DNA from: Voacanga thouarsii
Taxonomy: Eukaryota > Streptophyta > Magnoliopsida > Gentianales > Apocynaceae
DNA length: 64,000 nucleotides
Reading direction: 5' to 3'
NCBI GenBank assembly: GCA_026120185.1
Contig: JANUWF010001101.1
Location: 2,790,001 to 2,854,000, forward strand
The translations under genes and the position numbers were made by a program. A model generated the notes under the pieces. It was not told the origin of the DNA, searched no databases, and saw nothing but the letters and a program-made list of their open reading frames with translations. Positions 24,611 through 35,173 of this stretch are shown here, in pieces (position 1 is the first letter of the stretch; each line of letters starts with the position of its first letter).

Positions 24611-25560
24611 ATGGTGGGAGATTCTTTTAGTCCATTGGCCATTATTAGCTAATGGGACCAAACTATATGGACTGGAAAAGGAATCTGGATATAATACTCA
24701 CAGCGGAGGAGTATAAGTATGTCTTGTACGAAACTTGCCTTGTTATCGGGGAGGGTTCCACCATCGAGGAGTGTGAGGCTGAGAAGGCATGAAAGAAGGC
24801 TGACGAGATGACTCGTTGTTACATATTGGCCTCTATGTCTAATGTGCTCCAATCCAAACATGAGCACATGACCACTACGTATGACATAACTCAATCATTA
24901 GCCACAATATTTGCGGATAAGAGCCGACCTGCAAGGCATGAGGCTCTTCGAACTATCATTAACACTAAGATGGTTGAGGGAGCATCAGTCAGAGAGCATA
25001 TACTCAAGATGATTGCTGCTTTTGAGGAGGCAGAAATCTTAGGGGCTGTCATTGACCCTGAGAGCTAAGTGGACATGGTTCTCGAATCTCTACCGGGTTC
25101 CTTTACTTAGTTCAAATTGAACTATAACATGAACAAGTTGAATATGGGTTTGACTGAGTTGATGAAAGAGCTCCAAATGGCGGAGAAGGTCATAAAGCCA
25201 CAATCGAAGGCTATGATTGCCAAGGCTTCATCTTCTAGAATTGGGCTCAAGCCTAGAAAATTCAAGAAGAAGAAGGGTAATGCAGCGGTCCAGCCCAAAG
25301 ATAAATACAAGGGCAAGTGCTTCAAGTGTGGACTGAAGGGACATTGAAAAAAGAAGTGTCTAGATCTTTAAGCCAAGAAAAACCCCACAGGTAATGTTTT
25401 CTATCTAGAGTCTATATCAATGGTTGAATCAACTTCCACTTGGATTGTTGATTCAAGAGCTACTGATCACATCTGTAACTCCTTGCAAAGGTTTAAAATG
25501 ATTAGAAGACTCTAGAAGGGCGAACATGGACTACGTGTGGGAAGTTGAGCACAAGTTTGG
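24611..25560 (+). pseudogene. Copia gag and protease
   Basis: Gag reads 'NLDRILTAEEYKYVLYE...' (about 24665-24730; the first letters follow 'gactgg'), then 'RHEALRTIINTKM' and 'LMKELQMAEKVI' (to 25347). The zinc knuckle is 'CFKCGLKGH*KKKC' (about 25319-25361), with Trp replaced by a stop. The protease active site 'TWIVDSRATDHICN' at about 25438-25480 has Arg where the family has Gly (DSGATDH), so it should be inactive. Confidence 0.85.
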
Positions 25561-25839
25561 GCCCTTACAGTGGGAGAGCTGGATCTTGTATTTGATTGTA
25601 ACAGAATAGGATTTTTGAAAGATATTTTATATGTACCTAGATTCGATTGAATTTGATTTCAGTTGCGAAACTAATAAATTAATGATATTCTATATTTTTC
25701 CATTCTGGTATTTCTATCAGTAGAGATAGAAAAATTTTATATACTGGGCACATATATGAGAATCTATTTTTCTTAAATCCTATTAACAATCAATTAAATA
25801 ACACACAATTTAAACCTTTAATAAGGAAGAGAAAGACCA

Positions 25840-26900
25840 ATGTCAATGACTCTTATCTTTGGTATCTAAGGTTGGGTCATATCAACTCAACTAGGATTTA
25901 GAGGTTGATTCATGATAGGCCCTTGGGCTCATTTAAATTGGAAAATTGGCCTTAGTGTAAGTCTTGCTTGATTGGGAAGATGACCAAAAGGTTATTTGCC
26001 CCTAAGGCGGATAGAGCTAAGGAGGTATTGAGTCTTGTTCACACTGATGTGTGTGGTCCCCTGTCTACACCAACTAGAGGAGGTTTTAAGTACTTTATCA
26101 CTTTCATGGATGATTGTACAAGATTTGATTATGTTTACTTGATAAGACACAAGTTTGACTCTTTTGACAAGTTCAAAGAGTTTAAGGCTGAAGTGGAGCG
26201 TCGGATAGGTAAATTGATCAAAACCTTATGATCGGATCATGGTGGAGAGTACCTCCTTGGTGAATTCAAGGATTACATACATCATGGGATAGTATCCCAG
26301 TTCTTTGCACCAGGGACACCCTAACAGAACGGAGTAGCTTAGAGAAGGAACATGACATTCATAGAAATGGTTTAAAGCATGATGTCTTATGCTACTCTTT
26401 CGGTGTCTTTTTGGGGATATGCCCTGGAAACAACAGCATATATTTTGAATTTGGTGCCTTCCAAGTCAGTACCTAGGACTCCCTATGAGATGTGAATTAG
26501 GCATAAGCTAAGTCTGAATCATCTCAGGATATGGTGTTGTCCAGCTTATGTACTGGTCAAGGGAGACAAGTTGGAACTAAGATCAGAATTATGCTATTTT
26601 ATTATGTATCCAAAAGGGACAAATGGTGGTTACTTTTATCATCCTAAGGAGCAGAAGGTACTGGTTAGTACCAATGCTAGATACTTAGAAGGTGATCAAA
26701 GTACTTCCACGAAAGGTTTAACTAGGTTTGAACTGGAGGAGAAGTTATCTTCGGAATCAACTTCTTTTATCCCGATTGTGGAACAAGAAGAGGCACAGCC
26801 TCAAGAGCCTGTACGAATGGAGTCTCCTCGTAATGGGAGAGTGTCTAAGATTCCAGAAAAATATAGTGGAGAAGTTTTCGAGCTAGCCTCCAACCATTAG
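25840..26900 (+). pseudogene. Copia integrase
   Basis: Zinc-binding start 'LRLGHINSTRI' (about 25870), then 'SLVHTDVCGPLSTPTRGGFK' and 'FITFMDDCTRF' (26030-26120). After a stop replacing Arg comes 'SDHGGEYLLGEF' (26233-26265), then 'FFAPGTP*QNGVA*RRN' with Gln/Glu positions turned to stops. The C-terminal part (26571-26900) ends in an acidic, Pro-rich stretch. It would insert cDNA if intact. Confidence 0.88.
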
Positions 26901-26939
26901 GAACAAAACTCCACTAGATACAAGGAGGTTATTGCTGAT

Positions 26940-28470
26940 GCCAATGCAAATCTGTGGCATGAAGCAATGAAAGCCAAGATTGAGTTTATGTATCTCAATC
27001 AGGTTTGGGATCTTGTAGCTTCACCTGAAGGGATAAAACCCATAGGGTGTAAGTGGGTATACAAGAGAAAGAGGGGAGTAGATGGGAAGGTAGAAACCTT
27101 CAAAGCTAGGCTTGTAGCGAAAGAGTATACTCAGAAAGAGGAAATTGATTATGGAGAAACCTTTTCCCCGGTAGCCATGCTTAAGTCTATCCGTATCCTC
27201 CTTGCCATTGTATGTCATTATAACTATGAGATATGGCAAATGGATGTTAAGACGGCACTTTTAAATGGCAATCTTGGTGAAGACATCTATATGTCCCAAC
27301 CGGAAGGCTTTGTTACTAAAGGCTAAGAGCATATGGTTTGCAAGCTTAAGAAGTCCATTTATGGACTTAAGTAGGCATCGAGAGAATAGAACATTCGTTT
27401 TGACGAAACTGTAAAGTCTTATGATTTTTTTAAAAACGAAGATGAACTATGCGTGTACAGGAAACTTGAAGGCATTAATGTGATTTTTCTTGTCTTGTAT
27501 GTGGATGACATTCTACTCATTGGAAATAATGTAGGGTCATTGTCATCTACAAAGGTTTGGCTGTCTAGTCAATTCAGTATGAAGGACTTGGGAGAAGCCA
27601 GCTACATTCTCGAAATTAGACTTCTTAGAAATAGGAAGTAGAGAATGTTAGGATTATCCCAAGCGGCATACATTGACAAGATGCTGGCCAGGTACAGTAT
27701 GGACTCATGCAAGGGAGCTCTAATCCCTTGCAGACATGGGTTGTCACTTTCTTCAAGGGACTGTCCTAAGTCTCAAGAAGAAAAGGACAGGATGAGTAGG
27801 ATTCTCTACGCTTCGGCTGTGGGAAGTCTCATGTACGCCATGTTGTGTATTAGGCCAGATATCTGCTTTGCTGTAGGCTTGGTTAGCAAATATCAGTCAA
27901 ACTCTAGGGAGGTTCATTGGCAAGCTGTAAAGTATATACTTAAGTACCTCAAGGGAACGAGAGATTATATGCTGGTTTACAGGGCTGATGACTTGGTTCT
28001 TATAGGATACACAGACTCAGACTTCCAGACGGATAAGGATGAGAGAAAATCCACTAGTGGATATATCTTCACCTTATCTGGAGGAGCTATTTCATAGAGG
28101 AGTATCAAGCAATCTTGTTTTGCTGACTCAACTATAGAAGTTGAGTATGCGGCAGTTTCGGAGGCATCCAAGGAAGCAGTCTGGGTCCGGAAGTTCCTTT
28201 TAGAACTTGGAGTTGTGCCACACATGGATAGACCGATTGTGATAAATTGCGACAATATTGGAGCAGTATCGCAATCCAAAGAACCTCGAAACCACAAGAA
28301 GGGGAAGCACATCGAGAGGAAGTACCACCTGATCCAGGATTTCATCTAGAGACGGGAAGTCGTGGTGGAACAGATTGCCTCTGAGAACAATCTAATAGAT
28401 CCATTCACCAAACCTTTAACTAAGAGAGTCTTCAAGAGACACTTAAACGCTATAGGGGTGGGCACTTACG
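26940..28470 (+). pseudogene. Copia reverse transcriptase and RNase H
   Basis: RT: 'IKPIGCKWVYKRKRG', 'FKARLVAKEYTQ', 'VDYGETFSPVA'-type text ('EIDYGETFSPVAMLKSIR'), 'QMDVKTALLNGNL', 'SIYGLK*ASRE' and the catalytic 'LYVDDILLIGNN' (27497-27530), which is kept. RNase H: 'GSLMYAMLCIRPDICFAVG', 'GYTDSDFQTDKDERKSTSGY', 'EAVWVRKFLLELGV' and 'HIERKYHLIQDFI'. Stops fall at Gln and Trp positions. Confidence 0.92.
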
Positions 28471-28503
28471 GACTTACTTAGTCTTAGAGTACAACTGGGA
28501 GAT

Positions 28504-29931
28504 TGTTGGGATGTATGCCCTCTTAGACCTAGTTTTTGATGTAAACATTAAATGTTTTAATAAAAGAATTTATTTTCAGAAATTATTTGTGAATCTACAA
28601 TTTTATATGTGTACAATTACGTTTGGAAAAGACCTATTGTGTTTAAGTTAGTGGTCTATGTGAATGGATGTCTTTTACAGTTAGATATAGATCACTGGTT
28701 ACTTAACACATAAACATTTGTTCTTAACCGATTGATGAGAATGGGAATCTCATCATGTCTAAGTTATTATGTTGTGAATTCTAAATAGGGAATGGCTTAC
28801 CTTTAGCCAGTGAGTAGTCCATTCATTTCATGATATAAGCGTATTTCGAATACGTAAAATAGGACATGTAGTACTGATTTCTAAAAGTACTATATGGTAG
28901 AAACCTAGACTACTACCGCTACAGTGTGGACTAGTACTCTACGACTTGAGTATGGGTTGGTGGTCTGACGAAGCTGGAAGCATATACTTTGATATGATAT
29001 AGTTGAGATTCTATCGTAGGGCCAATATACTTGTATGTTGAATATATGTGACTAGTTAGTTAAGACAGACTTGTACAAGATAGTTTCTATACTATATCGC
29101 CCCTTGTGGTTGTCTGAATGATCTAAATATCCAGGGCCCTAGGAAACATGACTTGGATGTTTGCTTTAGGGTAGCTCCTTTGGAAAGTAGAAACAATCTA
29201 GGAAATTGTGGATCATTGGACTAGAGGCCTAAGGATGGTAAATGTCATTTAGAGAGGTGTTAGTACACTTCTTCCTCTCTAAATATACGGCAATGTACAG
29301 AGGGGTATTTTAGTCATTACACTTGTAGGTTGGAGACTTTGCTAACGCATCACTGTCCTTGGGGTCAATATTTTCTTATGGTGATATTAGGAAATATTTA
29401 AAATGTAAAATACAGCTATTTATATGGTAAGGGTATTTTGATCATTTTAGTAGCCAAGACGGTGTGTCTTTTGGTCCCCAGTATAGATCGTGAGTCTTAA
29501 TAAAATACGGGCTAAGGAATTGATCTTGAATTAGATGGAATTTATTTTATTTAAGTCGTCTGATTTAATTATTGGGTTAGAATAAAATAAAGATTTATGG
29601 GGAGAGAATTAATAAAATTAGTATAGTGAGTTAATTAATTATTCAGGGCTTTGGTCCAATTTGAATAATTAAAGATTAACCTGGGACTAAACTAATATAG
29701 ACTTATTGATTAGACTAGTTTATTTGGGTTGAAAAATTAATTATTAATTGGGTCATTAGGTTTGTTCTAATTAGAATAATTAATTAAGCCCAAAAGGTTA
29801 AACTAAAAGTCCAATGGCCCAATCTAGTTTAACTTAGAGTTTTATTTAGATTAAACAAGCTGATTGGAAACAACATTATTGTCAGATACACACACTCTTT
29901 GAGACGGCTTCTTCTCTGTGAAAAGCCAGAC

Positions 29932-29972
<41 letters not shown>

Positions 29973-30340
29973 AAAAAAGGGTTCCTTAGTCTGTAGTTAT
30001 TTACCAAAAGAATTTAGGCAGGCCATATACTGGAAGATCAAGGGATTGGCATTCATTTACATGCAATGACGGAGTAGGAGATTTGCAGGAATCGCACCAG
30101 AGGCTTCTACCATCACATCTACCCTGATTGCGCACGTTCCGATCTAGCTAACTCTTAGAACGAGGAAAAGAAGTAAAAAATTTTAACCTTGGAATCCGAA
30201 TAGAGCCTAACCAATGCTGGCTAAGGCTGCCGGAGCCGGCGCTGACCTTATTCGGGAATCCCCTGTTCTTGGTTTTTTTTTCTAATTTTTTATATTCGCT
30301 TCCATTGCGTACCCTGTGTTTTCCGTTTTCTATGCCTTCA
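28504..30340 (+). repeat. 3' LTR of the copia element
   Basis: Preceded by a short purine tract (ctgggagat). Clearly diverged from the 5' LTR by many substitutions, and carries a (CT)n expansion at about 29936-29970 where the 5' LTR has only a short CT run (22606-22620). Confidence 0.94.
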
Positions 30341-30345
30341 GTCAT

Positions 30346-30785
30346 CATCTTATGTAATCTTTATTTTATTAATTAATAAAACAAGTAGGGATCCAAACCA
30401 AACCCCCCATCACTTTAAGGTGACTTTTTTATAATTTTAAACAATCATGTTATTTAAGTAATAATAATAAATTACAAAATAATTGAATATTAAAATTTGT
30501 AATCGAATTAAGTGGGGAAAAAAATAAAGAAGGAGAGAGTAAGGCCTAGCCTGCATTCGCATTTGTAATGTGGGGTATAAATTTATTTCTAAGGTCCTAG
30601 CTAAATAGGCTTAAACTAGTACTACCTGAGGCTATAACCCCAAATCAAAGTGTCTTTGTACCGAGTCGATTAATTTCTGATAACATCCTAGTTGCACAGA
30701 CCGGCCCGCATGACCCACGGGCCGGTTCTCGGGCCAGGCCTGGCCTGGCCCAAAACTGTGCGAGCCGGCCCATATGTCATTGCTA
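30346..30785 (+). other. hAT 3' terminal region with ggccggccc-rich segment
   Basis: Non-coding. 30703-30770 is strongly GC-rich with several self-complementary ggcc/ccggcc blocks and can fold back on itself. It ends at the right terminal repeat. Confidence 0.75.
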
Positions 30786-31276
30786 CACTTATGTTTGTTT
30801 GTTTTTTTTTTCCATTAAAATATTTCACTTAAAGAAATTAATTTTACTAATTGAAAAAAAAAGTTAGATTTAGGTAAGGGGATGAAATTAGAATTTAGGT
30901 TATGATGATTGAAAATAAAAAACTAACTCTAAAAAAAGTAACAAAGATACGGTGGAATTCTTGACAAATTATATAAAGAATATAGCTATTTGTAATGACT
31001 TTTAACGCAATAGAATAGTCGTGTTGCAAATTATACCTGAAATTTGGCCACTTGTAGCTATCATACTTGCATCAAATAATTTTCATTACATCTAATTAAT
31101 TTTTTACGTCAAAATATTTTTTGGACTCACATACAAATTAGTCGTTGCAAGAAGAAGACTTTAATAAGGTCTTATATATCATTTATGTTAGAGGCTATTT
31201 AGTCACAAGAAGTAAATAATTGTAGCAGAATTTGCCCTACACAAAAAAAGACAGTTGCAAATGACCAAATTTCTAG
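30786..31276. other. Right subterminal region of the CACTA-like carrier
   Basis: Non-coding. Repeated short motifs such as cgttgcaa, gttgcaaat and ttgtagc on both strands, ending in 'gcaaatgaccaaatttctag'. Host or carrier sequence upstream of the phosphatase promoter also lies here. Confidence 0.5.
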
Positions 31277-33302
31277 TAGTTCAGGTAGATGATTAGTCTT
31301 CCAATATGATTCCGGATCCGGATTCTATGTGGAGAAAGCTGGCTCAAGGTATTATGACAATAGCTCAAGAAATTCTTGGTGAACCGAAGAAAGAATACTA
31401 CTAAACGAGGACATATCGTAGTGGAACAATAAAGTGAAAGAAGCCATAAGGAACAAAAGAAAGCGCTACAGAAACTTAGAGCAGTACAAGAGTGCCAAGA
31501 ATTTTGAGAAGTATAAGGTCGTTAGAAGGGAAATAAAAGAAACTGTTAAAAAAGTAATAGTTTTCAAAGATTTATATAAAAAGTTAGACACTAAAGATGG
31601 GGAGAAGAATATATATAAACTTGCTCGTTTCAAGGAGAAGAAGACTAGAGATATTAGTATAGTGAAATATGAGAAGGATGATAACCATATAGTTCTTGTT
31701 AAAGACAAAGAAATTAAAGAGAGTGGACGTCCTATTTTGACAGATTACTTAATGGGAATCAAATTTAGAATGTGGATGACCTTGCAATTACGAATGAAGA
31801 AGTTAACTATAATTTTATTTGTCAAATTTAAAAGCATAAAGTTTGAGAGGCTTTTAAAAGAATGAGACCGAAGAAGGTAGTAGGACCAAGTAGTATACCA
31901 ATTGAGGTTTGGAAGTGTTTAGGAGAGATAGGTTTTGCGTGATTGACAAGTCTATTCAACAAGATATGTAAAATTAATAAAATGCCTACAAAGTGGGGGA
32001 AGAGTATTTTGATTTATTTGTACAAAAATAAAGGGGACATTTAAGACTATACTAATTATCGCGAGATTAAACTCATGAATCATACTATGAAGTTTTAGGA
32101 GAGAGTGATTGAACACATATTAAGGAGATTATAAAGATTTAAAATAATCAGTTTGGTTTTATACCTAGGCATTCCACTATAGAGGTAATTTATTTATTAC
32201 AACGGATGATTGAATATTATAGAGAAAGAAAGCAGGGTTTGCATATGGTATTTCTTGATTTGGAAAAAGCCCATGATAATGAAAGGTATATTGTAGAAAT
32301 ACATTACCTCATTAAATATATGTATGATAGAGCATATATAAGTGTAATAAGCTGCATCAAAATAACTGTAGAGCTTCTTGTTACTATCGTGGTACATCAA
32401 AGATTAGCACTTAGTCCTTTCCTCTTCGCAACTATTATGGAAGAGTTAATTTGTGTTATATAGGAGGCTATGTCATAGTGTATGTTATTTACTAATAATA
32501 TTATTCTGATTGATGAGATAAGAATCAGTGTAAATGCTGAATTAGAGTTGTGGTGACAAATATTAGAATATAAGGGCTTTAGAATCAGTAGAAGCAAAAC
32601 TGAGTATATAGAGTGCAAATTCAGTACTGGTAGAAATATAGATCATAGTGTAACTTTGGATGGCAAAGATATTGTAGTGGATAACTACTTTTGATATCTG
32701 GAATCTATTATTTAGAAAAACAGAGAACTTGATAGCGATATTACACACCGAATTAAGGCTTGTTCATTGAAATAGAGGAGTGGGCATTCTGTGTGATCAT
32801 AATATATCTTAAAGCCTAAAGAGAAAGTTCCATAGAGTAGCCGTAAGACTTACTTTACTATATAGTATAGAATATTGGGTAGCTAAAAGATATCATATTC
32901 AAAAAATAAAAGTAGCTAAGATGCATATATATGTTACGGTGGATATACAGGTATATTAGAAATGATAGAGTAAGGAACGAGATCATTCAGGAAAAATTGG
33001 GAGTGGCATCTATTGAAGATAATGAACATATACAAAGAATACCGAGGGTTGCCCTTGTTAGGAGAATTGAGAGATGGAGGTATTATGGATTTGATAGAGG
33101 TAAAAACAAGCATAAAAAGATATGAATGGAGGTGATTAGAAGAGATATATTTTTATTAGATTTGGATGAGAGTATGATAATTGATAGAACGAAGTGAAAA
33201 GAGAAAATTCATGTAGATAACCACACGTAATCTTCTATTTGTTAATGTAATCGACCTCAAATTTCTTAGGACTAAGGTTTAGTTGTTGTTGTTGTTGTTG
33301 TT
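31277..33302 (+). pseudogene. LINE copy A: reverse transcriptase part and tail
   Basis: Begins in the linker ('DSMWRKLAQGIMTIAQEILG'-like, about 31310), then 'MRPKKVVGPSSIPIEVWKCL' (31863-31920) and 'MIEYYRERKQGLHMVFLDLE' (32206-32265). The catalytic triad is lost: where RTE elements read 'FADDIVLID' this copy reads 'FTNNIILID' (about 32486-32512). The end has 'RNEIIQEKLGVASIEDN' and 'RRIERWR' remnants, then the (GTT)n tail. Many stops. Confidence 0.88.
33282..33302. repeat. (GTT)n LINE tail
   Basis: About seven GTT units at the 3' end of LINE copy A, directly before the right target duplication. Confidence 0.92.
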
Positions 33303-33324
33303 ATATTTGTAAGGTAGAGCAACT

Positions 33325-33739
33325 GATTGTATAAACACAACAAACTGCAAAAGATTCATTGTTTACATAATAGTATAATAACTCATAGTTTAGAAAATTA
33401 GGGTTTAGCCTAACAATCGGATATTTGATGCATAGTTTAAAAGATTAACAATAAATTCTTGACGATTTCAACAAATGTAGATTCATGCTAATTAGCCCTA
33501 TAAGTAATAGATACATGCGATAATAAGGATAATAAAGATAACAAGGATTAGAGATATGTTTAAATAAATAGTTCCTTGCTATAATATGAAATGTGAACAT
33601 TGAAAACAAGTACATTTTTTTTTTTTGGCAACCAAAAACACAAGAAGAGGGACGTCCCTCTATCATGATTACAAACACTAACAACGATTATATAACTCCA
33701 AAAGTTACAACAAACCCACTTAACACAAAATATAAATAA
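33325..33739. other. No supported gene
   Basis: AT-rich flank with a T-run at 33615-33626 and a 14-bp perfect palindrome gagggacgtccctc at 33647-33660. Confidence 0.6.
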
Positions 33740-35173
33740 CTAAACCAAATCCAAACAAAGGGTAGAAACTAAGTCAGGAAAGTACATCAAATAACAACTC
33801 AATGATAAGATAATACGACATTTTTTAATCATTGAGGATTTCTGTGAAATAATTTCTACTTTTCCCATACATCTATAATCCAAACTTGGCAAACTATAAC
33901 AAAGAGGTTCAGCTTCTTGAGCAAGTGGCTTTGAAAAAGATCTAAATTCTGAGATAAAAGACTCCTTATAGTAGAGATCCTCCACAACAAAGTCCAAGCA
34001 ACAGCAGCAAAGGAGCAAAGAAAAGAATAAATTCTTCTCCCCCCCCCCCAAAAAAAATCAAGACTAGCGAATCTGAGCTCTACAAACTATTGAACTTTGA
34101 GGGTATTTTCAATGTGAACCAGTTGTAGAAGTTTGAAGACAGGTGCAAGGCACCTATCACTTGAGAAACATTATTGCAAAACAAATTGTCTTCCAGATAG
34201 AGATATAGCATGAAAGCCAGTCTTTGATTTCTGTAGGAATCTTTGAGAATATGTGATTCATGAGAATATTAGGCACCATAGTTGAGTTATATTTCCGATG
34301 TCTAGCATTATGTTTGGATTGAAGGAGTTAGGTGGAAAGGAAAAGAAAGAAGAGGTGTTTTGAATGATTTTTGTAGAGGGGAATAAAAGGAAAATAGAGG
34401 GATTCCATTAGTATATTGGAATTGCACCAGAAAGTTGGTTACTATGTAGAGACAAATGGTATAATTTAGTTAAGTTACCTTGTGATGAAGGAATTAAACT
34501 ATTGAGGTGATTCTCACTTAATTCTAATTATCCAATCTGTTGTAAGTTGCAAAACTTTATCGAAATTGAACAAAAAAAAAAAAAGATTAATATTAGGATA
34601 CAATCTAGCCAATTTAAATTGCCTAGTGAAGAAGGAATTAAACCACTAAAGCTATTATTACTTAATACTAGATACTCAAGTTCACTAAGATTGCCTAACT
34701 CTATCAAAATTGAACCAGAAAGATGATTACTATAAAGATGCATGGAAGTTAATTTGGTTAAATTACATAGTGAAAGAGGAATTGAACCACTAAAGCTATT
34801 ATCACTTAATGCTAGATTCTTAAGTTCACTAAGATTGCCTGACTCTATTGGAATTGAAAGAGAAAGATGATTATTAAAAAGATATATAACAGTTAATTTG
34901 GTTAAATTATGTAATAAAAGAGGAATTGAACACTAATACTATTATTACTTAATGATAGATACTTAAGTTCACTAAAATTGCCTAACTCTATTAGAATTGA
35001 ACCACTAAGGCTATTATTACTTAATGCTAGATATTCAAGTTCACTAAGATTGCCTAACTCTATTGGAACTAAACCAGAAAGATAATTAATATAAAAATAA
35101 ATTGTAGTTAATTTGGTTAAATTACCCAATGAAATAGGAATTGAACAACTAAGGCTATTATTACTTAAGCTAG
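33740..35173 (-). pseudogene. LRR receptor-like protein pseudogene (copy 2)
   Basis: Minus strand from 35173: 'SCSIPISLGNLTKLTTIYFY', 'SGLVPIELGNLSELEYLALS', 'GSILIELGNFSELKYLSLS', continuing after breaks with 'GSILIELGNLSELEYLVLSN' and 'SGLIPSSLGNLN' (34743-34570). These are clear 24-residue plant extracellular LRRs, at least seven in a row over 34560-35173. A downstream segment (about 34240-34110) reads 'LAFMLYLYLEDNLFCNN' and 'LHLSSNFYNWF'. Best preserved of the two copies, but frameshifted and without kinase domain. Its upstream (higher-coordinate) end is cut off by the Ty3 LTR at 35174. Confidence 0.82.

Larger units (their letters stand above)
21176..30340 (+). mobile_element. Ty1/copia retrotransposon, complete but dead, 9.2 kb
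   Basis: LTRs 21176-22992 and 28504-30340, duplication gtcat at 21171-21175 and 30341-30345, a decayed tRNA-Met primer site, and gag-protease-integrase-RT-RNase H order, which defines copia. The long LTRs (about 1.8 kb) and the protein style suggest the Tork/TAR area of plant copia. It is inserted in the 3' part of the hAT element; removing it rejoins 'tcaagtcat' to 'catcttatgtaatc'. Confidence 0.95.
18323..30785 (+). mobile_element. hAT DNA transposon interrupted by a copia element
   Basis: Left end TAGCATTGGCAACTGGG (18323) and the reverse complement of the right end, TAGCAATGACATATGGG (30785), form an imperfect terminal inverted repeat of the type seen in plant RICESLEEPER/Ac-like elements. 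The flanks are an 8-bp duplication with one mismatch. Without the nested copia the element is about 3.3 kb. A transposase relic lies at 18897-21042. The right end contains a dense ggccggccc-type region (30703-30770), which plant hATs of this group commonly carry near their ends. Confidence 0.85.
6348..31276. mobile_element. CACTA-like carrier block inserted in LINE copy A
   Basis: The block that splits the LINE has a right edge whose reverse complement reads 'actactagaaatttggtc', close to the CACTA terminal consensus CACTACTAGAAATTTGG. The left edge reads 'catagaaaaagagcaattttg', a poorer match. Both edges carry scattered gttgcaa/ttgcaac motifs (6370-6485; 30990-31265), like CACTA subterminal repeats. 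Inside, a minus-strand stretch at 10399-10540 resembles CACTA transposase. Without the nested gypsy, hAT and copia the block would be about 6.9 kb. It holds an FZL gene fragment and a lipid phosphatase copy. The CACTA assignment is an inference; the insertion itself is much better supported. Confidence 0.45.
5224..33324 (+). mobile_element. RTE-type LINE, copy A, split by a 24.9-kb insertion
   Basis: Left flank 5224-5240 (ttgtaaagtagagaact) and right flank 33307-33324 (ttgtaaggtagagcaact) are near-identical, differing by one substitution and one indel. They look like the target duplication of a single LINE insertion. The 5' half (about 5241-6347) and 3' half (31277-33302) are in the same orientation and are complementary. 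Aligned to LINE copy C, the first stops at the equivalent of about 42513 and the second restarts at about 42526, so only about 13 bp are missing. The element ends in (GTT)n, as plant RTE LINEs do. Confidence 0.82.

Noticed and set aside
31277..33302. Independent 5'-truncated LINE insertion
   Set aside because: 5' truncation would be normal for LINEs, but the matching break with 5241-6347 and the shared outer duplication favour a single split copy.
33647..33660. Perfect 14-bp palindrome gagggacgtccctc as a regulatory site
   Set aside because: Isolated, with no gene nearby and no second copy that would support a function.
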